Shown here piece by piece: positions 34,414-42,429 of a stretch of 64,000 nucleotides of DNA; position 1 is the first letter of the stretch, and each line of letters starts with the position of its first letter. Source of the stretch: Nitrospira sp. (lineage in GTDB: Bacteria > Nitrospirota > Nitrospiria > Nitrospirales > Nitrospiraceae); the NCBI GenBank assembly GCA_005116745.1, contig SWDS01000003.1, positions 24,975 through 88,974 on the forward strand. Reading direction: 5' to 3'. The notes beneath the pieces were generated by a model. That model was not told the origin of the DNA. It saw only the letters and a program-made list of their open reading frames with translations, and did no database searches. The position numbers were made by a program, and so were the translations under genes.

Positions 34414-36012
34414 ATGACCAAGATTATTACCGCTGCACAGATGCAGGCACTCGACCGCCGGACGATCTTAGAGGCTCGTATCCCTGCGACCACATTGATG
34501 GAACGCGCTGGCTCGGGCGTTGTCTCTTGCCTTGAGCAACGGTTGGGGCCCGTACGGGGCAAGAGAATCACCGTGGTGTGCGGCAAAGGCAACAATGGGG
34601 GGGATGGATTCGTTGTTGCGCGCCTCCTCCGTCGACGCCATGCGAATGTGAGCGTCCTCGTCGTGACGCCCACGTCCGAACTGAGCCGTGATGCTGCCAC
34701 CATGTATAAGCAATTCGTTCGTGGCGCAGGGAAGTCCTCCGTCTACCTCTATGCGTCCAAGGCCCAAGCGCAAACACTCTTGCAGGATAGTGATATCCTC
34801 ATTGATGCCCTCCTCGGAACAGGCCTCTCCGCTACTGTCACCGGGCGCTATGCCGAGGCCATTGACTGCATCAATGAAACCGGTCGTCCCGTGGTAGCCG
34901 TTGATCTTCCATCGGGCCTCCATGCTGATACTGGAACGGTCCTTGGCCGAGCCATTTGTGCCTCCCTTACCGTGACCTTTGGGCTACCGAAGTTAGGCCT
35001 TTATCAGAATGATGGAATCGACCTCGCTGGAGAGGTGGCGCTCGTCGACATCGGAATTCCGCCGGCCTACATCGACGCGGTCCAGAGCCGAACGACCTTG
35101 CTGACACCGCACGTGGTGCGCACATACCTGCCGAAACGGCAAGCATCGAGTCACAAAGGAACATTCGGCCATGCCGGTATCATCGCAGGATCCGTCGGAA
35201 AAACCGGTGCAGCCGCCATGGCTGCTCAGGCGGCCCTGCGTGTCGGTGCAGGCCTCGTGACGGTCGCGATCCCTACAAGTGTCAACGATGTATTGGAAGC
35301 AAAGTTACTGGAAGCGATGACGATTCCGATGCCTGAAACGAAAGCGCGCACCTTGGCACGAACCGCATTCGATCGGCTCGTCGCCTTCATGGAAGCGAGA
35401 ACTGCTATCGCCATTGGTCCAGGTCTATCAACTCATCCAGAAACGGTGGAACTGGTCCGGGCCTTGACGAAACAGCTGGACCGGCCGGCTGTGTTGGATG
35501 CGGACGCCCTGAATGCGTTGACCGGGCGGACTGCCCTCCTGGCAGCGTGCAAAACACCGCCAATCATCACCCCCCACCCCGGAGAAATGGCACGACTGGA
35601 GGCTGACGCAACGCCTCAGACCGTCAACAGTGATCGGATCGGTACTGCCACCCGCTTCGCACGGGAACGGGGACTGTTCGTCGTTCTGAAAGGGGCTCGG
35701 ACCGTCGTCGCCAGACCTGATGGAGTCGTCGCTATTTGCCCGACGGGTAATCCTGGCATGGCGACTGCTGGAACAGGCGATGTCTTGACCGGCATGATCG
35801 TGGGACTCTTGGCCCAAGGCGTACCCCCCTGGGAAGCGGCCTGTGCCGCCACCTACCTACATGGCGTCGCCGGGGATTTGGCTTCAGCGAGAAAGGGACA
35901 AGCCGGGTTGATCTCGCGTGACGTCATCGAGGAGATTCCCCATGCCCTCAAGCTCATGCATCAGGCTCCATCAAACGAAACCAATGAGAATATGCGGAAC
36001 GATCCCATGTGA
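34414..36012 (+). CDS. nnr: Bifunctional NAD(P)HX epimerase / ADP-dependent dehydratase
   Basis: Fused nicotinamide repair enzyme (532 aa). The N-terminal YjeF_N epimerase (1-215) is marked by 'LMERAGSG', 'VVCGKGNNGGDGFVVARLL', 'IDALLGTGL' and 'AVDLPSGLHADTG'. The C-terminal dehydratase (about 225-515) shows 'HKGTFGHAGIIAGSVGKTGAAAMAAQAALRVGAGLVTV', 'LDADALNAL', 'ITPHPGEMARL' and 'GNPGMATAGTGDVLTGMIVGLLAQG'. Together they turn damaged, hydrated NAD(P)H back into the usable cofactor. It follows pdxJ after 50 bases and precedes tsaE by 9, the usual order. Confidence 0.95.
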   Translation: MTKIITAAQMQALDRRTILEARIPATTLMERAGSGVVSCLEQRLGPVRGKRITVVCGKGNNGGDGFVVARLLRRRHANVSVLVVTPTSELSRDAATMYKQFVRGAGKSSVYLYASKAQAQTLLQDSDILIDALLGTGLSATVTGRYAEAIDCINETGRPVVAVDLPSGLHADTGTVLGRAICASLTVTFGLPKLGLYQNDGIDLAGEVALVDIGIPPAYIDAVQSRTTLLTPHVVRTYLPKRQASSHKGTFGHAGIIAGSVGKTGAAAMAAQAALRVGAGLVTVAIPTSVNDVLEAKLLEAMTIPMPETKARTLARTAFDRLVAFMEARTAIAIGPGLSTHPETVELVRALTKQLDRPAVLDADALNALTGRTALLAACKTPPIITPHPGEMARLEADATPQTVNSDRIGTATRFARERGLFVVLKGARTVVARPDGVVAICPTGNPGMATAGTGDVLTGMIVGLLAQGVPPWEAACAATYLHGVAGDLASARKGQAGLISRDVIEEIPHALKLMHQAPSNETNENMRNDPM

Positions 36013-36021
36013 GAATGTTTC

Positions 36022-36564
36022 ATGGCTACCTCTGTCAGCTCTCTGGACCTTCTCCTCTCATCTCCTGGCAAGACAGAATCATTCGGATATGCCATTGGCC
36101 AGTTGCTTCGTGGAGGTGAGGTACTTGCCTTGATCGGTGAATTAGGAGCTGGTAAGACAGCACTGGTCCGCGGGGTCGTGGCTGGCCTTGGAGTCCCATC
36201 TGCTGCTGTCAGGAGTCCAACGTTCCTGCTGGTCCATGAATACCAAGGGAGGATTCCGGTCATTCATATCGACCTGTATCGGTTGCAGACACCTGAAGAA
36301 GCCGAATCGATTGGACTCTCCGATTACCTTACGGATGGCGTGGCTGTTGCCATTGAGTGGGCAGACCGATTTCCTCAGCTGCTTCCGGATGACCGACTTG
36401 AAGTGAGGCTCGCTCATCGGACCAGGAGGACCAGAAGCGCTCTGTTGGAAGCACGAGGCCCACGCTCTCGCTCACTTCTCGCTCGCATCAAGAAAATCTG
36501 GCGTCGAACCCCTCGATCATCCCAGCCAATCCTCCAACCAAACAGAAAGACTTCGCCGCGATGA
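36022..36564 (+). CDS. tsaE: tRNA t6A biosynthesis ATPase TsaE
   Basis: P-loop ATPase (180 aa) working with TsaB/TsaD in the N6-threonylcarbamoyl-adenosine modification of tRNA A37. 'VLALIGELGAGKTALVRGVVAGLG' gives Walker A (39-46). 'VRSPTFLLVHEYQGRIPVIHIDLYRL' and 'VAIEWADRFPQLLPDDRLEVRL' complete the family set. After residue 140 it has an unusual Arg-rich tail of about 40 residues not found in most TsaE proteins, perhaps for RNA contact. The end overlaps the LapA-like gene by 4 bases (ATGA). Confidence 0.93.
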   Translation: MATSVSSLDLLLSSPGKTESFGYAIGQLLRGGEVLALIGELGAGKTALVRGVVAGLGVPSAAVRSPTFLLVHEYQGRIPVIHIDLYRLQTPEEAESIGLSDYLTDGVAVAIEWADRFPQLLPDDRLEVRLAHRTRRTRSALLEARGPRSRSLLARIKKIWRRTPRSSQPILQPNRKTSPR

Positions 36565-36905
36565 CTCGACTGATTCTCATCGGTATTGTTGTGCTCCTTT
36601 CGTTGGCCTTCTTCCTTCAAAACCAAGAGCAGGAAGTCACACTCCGCTATTTCTTTGGATTGCTCGAAGCCTCAACTCCGATTTACAAACCCATTATGGC
36701 TGGATTTCTCATCGGCCTTTTGGTCGCAGCCATCTTGTTGTTTCCCCCCTGGATACGTGGACGTATCGATCTTCGACGTAAGACGAAGGCCTTACAGGAA
36801 GCTGAATCGAACTTAGAGCGACTTCGGCAGTCGCTTGAGAAGATGTCTGGACGCACCCACGCTCCCACACCGATGGAGTCTTCGAGAGACTTTACTGATG
36901 AGTGA
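36561..36905 (+). CDS. lapA: LapA-like membrane protein (DUF1049)
   Basis: Small inner-membrane protein of 114 aa. Two hydrophobic helices ('LIGIVVLLSLAFFLQNQEQ' and 'IMAGFLIGLLVAAILLFPPWI') flank a short loop 'VTLRYFFGL', the DUF1049/LapA signature. A basic coiled segment (LRRKTKALQEAESNLERLRQSLEKM) follows in the cytoplasm. LapA works with LapB in LPS assembly in enterobacteria; only the fold is supported here. Its end overlaps the mutS start by 8 bases. Confidence 0.85.
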   Translation: MTRLILIGIVVLLSLAFFLQNQEQEVTLRYFFGLLEASTPIYKPIMAGFLIGLLVAAILLFPPWIRGRIDLRRKTKALQEAESNLERLRQSLEKMSGRTHAPTPMESSRDFTDE

Positions 36906-39552
36906 CCAGACCCTGAGCCCGCTGATGCGGCAGTATCGGGATATCAAGCAGGGATACCCTGACGCCATCCTGTTTTTTCGGGTCGGGGATTTTTATGAAA
37001 TGTTCTACGAGGACGCTCAGGAGGCCTCCCGACTCTTATCGATCGCCCTCACGTCTCGCGATAAGAACAGCGCCCATCCGGTTCCACTATGCGGCGTTCC
37101 CTATCATGCCGCAACCGGCTATATCGCAAAGTTATTGAAGGCCGGCCGCATCGTGGCGTTGTGCGAGCAAGTCGAAGATCCCAAGGTGGCCAAAGGTTTG
37201 GTACGCCGTGAAGTGGTCAGGCTCTATACTCCCGGCACACTCGTAGACACAGAATTTCTCGCTCCGTGCGAGCTCAACTACCTTGTCGCGTTCGTCCTTC
37301 AATCCGACATGATTCATGGAAAATCAATCGGCTTGTCCGTCCTTGAGGTTTCAACTGGTGAATTTTGGGGAATGGAGTTTCACGGTCTCCACGCGGTCAC
37401 GCAACTATTGAATGAACTCTCTCGACTGGACCCTCGAGAAGTGCTTTTTCCTGCAAACCTCGTCCCTGAATGCTCCGCTTGGATCCAACAAATCGTAGGA
37501 ACACGCCTGTGTGAACGGCCTCCCACATCGTTCACCCAGCACTCTGCTGCTCAGACCTTAATGACGCATTTCCACGTACGGGACTTTAACGCCTTAGACT
37601 GTTCCGACAGCCTCGCCGCCAGTAGCGCAGCAGGCGCGGTCTTATCGTACTTACGCGAGACTCAACCGACAGTTCCTCTGGATCATATTCGCCGATTTAC
37701 TATCAAGCGCAATGACGAATACATGCACCTGGATGGCAGCACCATCCGTAATCTGGAACTTCTCAAACCATTGCTATCGAACGAGAACGCGCCGGGTTCG
37801 AAGTCTACTACGCTCCTGAGCGTGCTGGATCGGACTTCCACGGCCATGGGAAGTCGACTCCTTCGCCAGTGGCTGGTACGGCCGTTACGCCATGATGACC
37901 AGATACGGCAGCGTCTTGATGCGGTCGAAGAACTAAAAGACCACATGCAGGTCAGAACCGCATTACGGACCGCCTTGCGAGAGATCCAGGATATCGCGCG
38001 ACTTGGCAGTCGCATCGTACTCGGCTTGGCCGGTCCGCGAGAACTTTTGGCCCTCAAGCAATCTCTTTCGGTGTTGCCTGAGATTGATGTCCAGCTAGCA
38101 CGGCTGCAGAGTCTGCTGCTCTGTCAGACACGAACATCATGGGATAGCGGTCAGGATCTCTACGACGTGATTGAGCGTGCAATCCGAGCTGATGCTTCAC
38201 CTTCCATTCGAGACGGGAATATCTTCGTAGATGGCTATGACCCGGTCATCGATGAGTTGCGCAAAGCCAGCAAGGAAGGAAAAACTTGGATCGCTGCAAT
38301 CGAGACACAGGAACGCGACCGAACGGGCATTGAGTCATTGAAGATCCGTTACAATCAGGTCTTTGGCTATTACATCGAGATCACTAAATCCAATCTTGCC
38401 CGAGTCCCCGCTGACTACATTCGCAAGCAAACGCTGGTCAATGCTGAGCGATTTATGACCGCCGAATTGAAAGAGCTGGAAGAACGTGTCACCGGAGCCG
38501 AGGCCAAGCTCCTGGCTCGTGAGCAGGAGGTTTTCATCCAGCTTCGCTCCCGGTTGGCCCAAGAAGCCCACCGATTGGACGCCATGGCGGCCGCCCTTGC
38601 GCTCCTTGATGTCGTCGCTGGATTGGCCGAGGTGGCCGCTCTGTACCGGTATACCAAGCCAACGGTGACTGAAGGAGGTGCCCTTCTCATCAGGGAAGGT
38701 CGTCACCCGGTCGTCGAGCGAATCTGTACGGATTCAGTATTCGTCCCGAATGATACCGTGTTGGACCTTGAACTGAACCGCCTCCTGATCATTACAGGAC
38801 CAAACATGGCAGGAAAGAGCACCTATCTTCGTCAGGTCGCACTGATTGTCTTGATGGCTCAGATTGGCAGCTTTGTACCAGCCTCAGAAGCGACGATTGG
38901 ATTAACTGATCGCATCTTCACAAGAGTAGGAGCCTCGGATAATCTGGCCGGGGGGCAGAGCACCTTCATGGTCGAAATGGTAGAGACCGCGAATATTCTC
39001 CAAAACGCGACTTCCCGCAGCCTCATTCTGTTGGACGAAATCGGGCGCGGCACAAGCACCTACGATGGTCTGAGTATCGCATGGGCTATTGCGGAATATA
39101 TTCACGACTGCAGTAGGTTGGGCGCACGCACCTTATTCGCAACCCACTATCATGAGATGACGCAATTGGAGCAACAACGGATCGGAATCAAGAACTATCG
39201 TGTCGCCGTCCAGGAATGCGACGGCGATGTGGTGTTTCTCAGAAAAATCGTGGCGGGGAAAGCTGACCGAAGTTACGGCATTCATGTGGCCAAATTGGCA
39301 GGGCTTCCTATGGAGGTCATTCGCCGTGCACAAGCAGTGCTGTCACAGCTGGAACAACCGGAGTCTGTCAGCTCCGGGATCAATCAGGATGAACACCCGA
39401 CCACATCGGAACTGCTTCCTCATCCTCATCCGATGATAGAAGAGGTCAAACAGATCGACCTATTTTCGATGACACCGCTCGATGCGCTGAATCGCCTCGC
39501 CGAGTTGCAACGTATGGTGAGATCGGAGCGCAGTGATCCATCCGACCGGTAA
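36898..39552 (+). CDS. mutS: DNA mismatch repair ATPase MutS
   Basis: Mismatch recognition protein (884 aa). The mismatch-binding Phe-x-Glu region lies in 'VGDFYEMFYEDA' near the N-terminus. Connector, lever and clamp domains follow. The ATPase has Walker A 'GPNMAGKSTYLRQ' (from about residue 634), 'FMVEMVETANIL', Walker B 'SLILLDEIGRGTSTYDG' and the 'FATHYHEM' switch. Normal length. The ATG at 36898 is used because a longer frame (36835) runs through lapA. Last gene of the plus-strand run. The hairpin at 39582-39612 follows but its T-run faces the other strand. Confidence 0.97.
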   Translation: MSDQTLSPLMRQYRDIKQGYPDAILFFRVGDFYEMFYEDAQEASRLLSIALTSRDKNSAHPVPLCGVPYHAATGYIAKLLKAGRIVALCEQVEDPKVAKGLVRREVVRLYTPGTLVDTEFLAPCELNYLVAFVLQSDMIHGKSIGLSVLEVSTGEFWGMEFHGLHAVTQLLNELSRLDPREVLFPANLVPECSAWIQQIVGTRLCERPPTSFTQHSAAQTLMTHFHVRDFNALDCSDSLAASSAAGAVLSYLRETQPTVPLDHIRRFTIKRNDEYMHLDGSTIRNLELLKPLLSNENAPGSKSTTLLSVLDRTSTAMGSRLLRQWLVRPLRHDDQIRQRLDAVEELKDHMQVRTALRTALREIQDIARLGSRIVLGLAGPRELLALKQSLSVLPEIDVQLARLQSLLLCQTRTSWDSGQDLYDVIERAIRADASPSIRDGNIFVDGYDPVIDELRKASKEGKTWIAAIETQERDRTGIESLKIRYNQVFGYYIEITKSNLARVPADYIRKQTLVNAERFMTAELKELEERVTGAEAKLLAREQEVFIQLRSRLAQEAHRLDAMAAALALLDVVAGLAEVAALYRYTKPTVTEGGALLIREGRHPVVERICTDSVFVPNDTVLDLELNRLLIITGPNMAGKSTYLRQVALIVLMAQIGSFVPASEATIGLTDRIFTRVGASDNLAGGQSTFMVEMVETANILQNATSRSLILLDEIGRGTSTYDGLSIAWAIAEYIHDCSRLGARTLFATHYHEMTQLEQQRIGIKNYRVAVQECDGDVVFLRKIVAGKADRSYGIHVAKLAGLPMEVIRRAQAVLSQLEQPESVSSGINQDEHPTTSELLPHPHPMIEEVKQIDLFSMTPLDALNRLAELQRMVRSERSDPSDR

Positions 39553-39570
39553 TCCATATTGACGAGATGG

Positions 39571-39612
39571 TAAAAATAAAACGGGCGGCATTCCCAAGAG
39601 GAATGCCGCCCG
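39571..39612 (-). terminator. Intrinsic terminator after the secreted-protein gene
   Basis: Perfect 13-bp stem (CGGGCGGCATTCC at 39582-39594, complement at 39600-39612) with a 5-base loop, followed on the minus strand by TTTTATTTTTA. It ends the minus-strand gene at 39633 and may also block convergent mutS transcription, although the plus side lacks a T-run. Confidence 0.9.
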
Positions 39613-39632
39613 CTCGTATCTTGCAAGAGTCT

Positions 39633-40295
39633 TCAGTGCGCTTGATTATATTGTGCAGTTGAATGAATCAGACCACCGACGGTTTTCCCGCCTGGAAGCA
39701 TCACATCGTACTGCATGCCCACATTGCCGCCATCGGGCGTCACTGGCGAGCTGTTAAGACCCGCCATGCCTTTCGCGCAAGTTGGTTCGAATTCATTTTT
39801 TCCAGCGCATTCCCTAAGACGAAGCGCGGAAATACTCAGAGGCTTCCCCACCGAACCAGACACCTCAGGTAACTTCTTCACCGATGAAATCACCCGGTGA
39901 TTCTGCTCGGTTTCCGTGGCGACGAATTCGATCAAGTCCGTCGTGCTGCCAGGGGGAACTTCCTTGGCTGCCGTAGGTCCAGAATGAAGGCGACCCATCT
40001 TCTTCAGCTCTTGCCAGGCTGACTTATCGGCATAGAACTTCAGCGTTTTGCCAGGATGAACTTTTTGCCAATACAATCCACTCTCCGCATTCCCACCGAA
40101 GACGGCTGTGTTAATCCACACGGCTTCATCGTATGGATCAAGGATGATCACCCGACCTTGAATGGTGGTCGGTTTGCTCATGTCACCCCATTCGAATCGT
40201 TCTTGAAATGACTCAATAGCCGAGGCAGTTGAAGTCAGACCAGCTACCAGTGCAACGGATGCCAGCATGGCGGCACCTTGCTTGTACAACATCAT
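39633..40295 (-). CDS. Secreted protein of unknown function
   Basis: Protein of 220 aa with a signal peptide (hydrophobic stretch 'MLASVALVAGLTSTASA', cleaved before 'IESFQERFEWG'). The mature part begins with a short beta region ('IQGRVIILDPYDEAVWINTAVFG') and later has two Cys in 'LRECAGKNEFEPTCAKG'. No known family recognised. I chose the ATG at 40295 because AAGGAGG stands 8 bases before it; the earlier ATG at 40322 has no such site. It lies 46 bases downstream of another secreted protein gene and probably shares its transcript. Confidence 0.8.
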   Translation of the reverse strand: MMLYKQGAAMLASVALVAGLTSTASAIESFQERFEWGDMSKPTTIQGRVIILDPYDEAVWINTAVFGGNAESGLYWQKVHPGKTLKFYADKSAWQELKKMGRLHSGPTAAKEVPPGSTTDLIEFVATETEQNHRVISSVKKLPEVSGSVGKPLSISALRLRECAGKNEFEPTCAKGMAGLNSSPVTPDGGNVGMQYDVMLPGGKTVGGLIHSTAQYNQAH

Positions 40296-40341
40296 AATCG
40301 CGTCCTCCTTGAACAACATCATCTGTACGCTTTGAACGTGA

Positions 40342-40857
40342 CTACTCCTTGATGACTTTGAACCCGGTGATCATTCTGCCGTCCAGCGTGACTTCCATGG
40401 CAACCAATTCTTGAGAGGCCTTGATTATTTGGTCCATCAAGGCTTTGTCTTTGACCGCCAGACGAACCGTGGTGGCCGCATGGTACCAGCCGGAATAGGT
40501 TGAATTTTTCTCACTGCCGCCGGAGAATCCCCAGGCACAACAACTGAACAATGGATCAGGCGGCTTCACGTCAAGCATCGTTGATGATCGCCCTCCACTG
40601 TCGCCGGACCCTGGTTCTCCTGTATTCCAATATTGAATGCCGAACAAGAGCTCCCCATCGGGGTTGTCCGCCCACTGCGACCAGACGCGACCTTGCAACT
40701 TCTTGGCCGCCTCAGCAGCCTTTAGGGGCTTCCCTCCAACGACCGCATCAGCAAGGCCTAGGTGCTCTATGGCACCTGCAGCGAATGAAAAATCAGCCGC
40801 CAGCAAACCCAAAGACGAAAAAACCGCCGCTGCAGCTAGAACGACAGCGCTTTTCAT
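40342..40857 (-). CDS. Secreted protein of unknown function
   Basis: Protein of 171 aa with a clean signal peptide (MKSAVVLAAAAVFSSLGLLAADFSFA). The mature part has 'AAEAAKKLQGRVWSQWADNPDGELLFGIQYWNTGEPGSGD', a Cys-Cys pair in 'LFSCCAWGFSGGSEKNST' and a final helix-strand 'IIKASQELVAMEVTLDGRMITGFKVIKE'. The family is not recognised. The ATG at 40857 follows AAGGAGGG; the frame extends to 40887 without a better site. It is the first of two adjacent secreted-protein genes that end at the strong terminator. Confidence 0.8.
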   Translation of the reverse strand: MKSAVVLAAAAVFSSLGLLAADFSFAAGAIEHLGLADAVVGGKPLKAAEAAKKLQGRVWSQWADNPDGELLFGIQYWNTGEPGSGDSGGRSSTMLDVKPPDPLFSCCAWGFSGGSEKNSTYSGWYHAATTVRLAVKDKALMDQIIKASQELVAMEVTLDGRMITGFKVIKE

Positions 40858-41148
40858 AGGTAATCCCTCCTTCGTCGATTTGAGCACGATACTCGGATTA
40901 GGATGTTAGTTCTTTCTATTACGCGGTCTTGATATAACTCACAAATCTTCTTGAAAATTTAGAGTTCTTCAATAACTTGGACCAAAAACCAACGCAAGGC
41001 CGTCCGGTTGGTACCGGAACGGTACTGAAACTACAAGGCCCTGTCAAGAAAATGTTTGCCAGAGTTGTCACAGGCATGATGCACAGTCCTTACAGCATAT
41101 ACAAAACAATACGTTATACGTCTTCTCCGGCTGGAAAGTATGTTGTGG

Positions 41149-42426
41149 TCAGGCTTGGCTTTTGGGGAATTGTCCGCTCAACGCCTTCACTTGCCGTGTG
41201 GACAGTGGCCCCAGCCCTGTTAGGGCTATTTTCCCAGGGGTGAAGAGATCCTGTGCTACGTGACTTATTTGTTGTGGGGTAATCGCATCTATTTTCACAA
41301 TCATGTCTTCCAGGTTCGTATGGCCGCGGGAGATCAATTCATCTTTGGCAAGCTTGTTCATCCGGCTATGCGAACTCTCCAAGCTGAGCATGAGGCCGCC
41401 TTTCATCTGTTCTTTTGTCCGTTTTAGCTCATGCCGATCAATTCCATCTCTGCGCAAGCGCCGGATCTCACGGCTAACGAGCTCAAGAACACGCTCAACC
41501 TCCCGTGCTTGCGTGCCTGCATAGACGGTGATCGTACCGCCATCGGAATAACCCGACAAAAATGAGTAGATTGAATAGGATAAGCCCCTTTTTTCACGGA
41601 TCTCCTGGAACAGCCTTGAACTAACGCCACCACCAAGGACACTGTTCAACGCATAGACCGCATATCGATCCTTATGACCGGCGGCAACGCCCTTGAGTCC
41701 TAGACAGAGGTGCACTTGCTCTAACGATTTGCGTTTCACGATGGCGCCACCACAGATCTCTGGAGGCAAACGTTTCCGAGGAAGGACGTCTGACGAAGGG
41801 CGATACTTCCCAAAGGTGCGAGCCATCGTCTTTTCGAGCTGCTGTTGATTGAAGTTCCCGGCTACGGCGAGCACGATCTCTTCGGGACGATAGTGCGTAT
41901 CAATGTACTCGATGAGATCCTGTCGGCGGATCCGGGCGATTGTTGATTCCCGCCCAAGAATCGGACGACTCAAGGGATGTGTGCCCATCGCTAACTTAGT
42001 ATGTAACTCTTGAACGAGATCTTCGGGATCGTCTTGAACCATTCGAATTTCTTCAAGGACGACCTGCTTTTCCTTTTCAATTTCTTTCTTTCCAAGTCGG
42101 GAGCGGAGAAACAGATCTCCCAAAAGGTCGAGGGCCTTTGGGAGATGTTGATCTAATACCTTGACGTAGTAGGTTGTGGTTTCTCGTGTGGTGAAGGCGT
42201 TCATCTCGCCCCCCAACGCATCGATTTCACGAGAAATGTCCGTGGCCGATCGAGTGGTCGTGCCTTTGAAGAACATATGTTCAATGAAATGGGCGTACCC
42301 AGCCTGTGTTGGACTTTCATCACGAGAGCCCGTATTGACCCAGATGCCGATGGTGACGGATTTGAGGGTTGGGATTCGCTCGGAGACCAAGCGAATCCCG
42401 TTCTTGAGGATGAGCTTACGGTACAA
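41149..42426 (-). CDS. M16-family zinc peptidase
   Basis: Zinc metallopeptidase of 425 aa. The inverted zinc motif 'HFIEHMFFKGT' (H46-x-x-E49-H50) and the third ligand region 'EIEKEKQVVLEEIRMVQD' are present, so this is the catalytic half of an M16 enzyme rather than the inactive partner. The R/Y pair helix 'GGGVSSRLFQEIREKRGLSYSIYSF' is also intact. It starts with TTG at 42424-42426, three bases after the pnp stop. M16 proteases follow pnp in many bacteria; the substrate is unknown. Confidence 0.9.
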   Translation of the reverse strand: MYRKLILKNGIRLVSERIPTLKSVTIGIWVNTGSRDESPTQAGYAHFIEHMFFKGTTTRSATDISREIDALGGEMNAFTTRETTTYYVKVLDQHLPKALDLLGDLFLRSRLGKKEIEKEKQVVLEEIRMVQDDPEDLVQELHTKLAMGTHPLSRPILGRESTIARIRRQDLIEYIDTHYRPEEIVLAVAGNFNQQQLEKTMARTFGKYRPSSDVLPRKRLPPEICGGAIVKRKSLEQVHLCLGLKGVAAGHKDRYAVYALNSVLGGGVSSRLFQEIREKRGLSYSIYSFLSGYSDGGTITVYAGTQAREVERVLELVSREIRRLRRDGIDRHELKRTKEQMKGGLMLSLESSHSRMNKLAKDELISRGHTNLEDMIVKIDAITPQQISHVAQDLFTPGKIALTGLGPLSTRQVKALSGQFPKSQA

Positions 42427-42429
42427 GTG

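Noticed and set aside
40977..41243. 88-codon plus-strand frame before the M16 gene end
   Set aside because: TTG start, no ribosome site, overlaps the certain M16 gene; composition not convincing.
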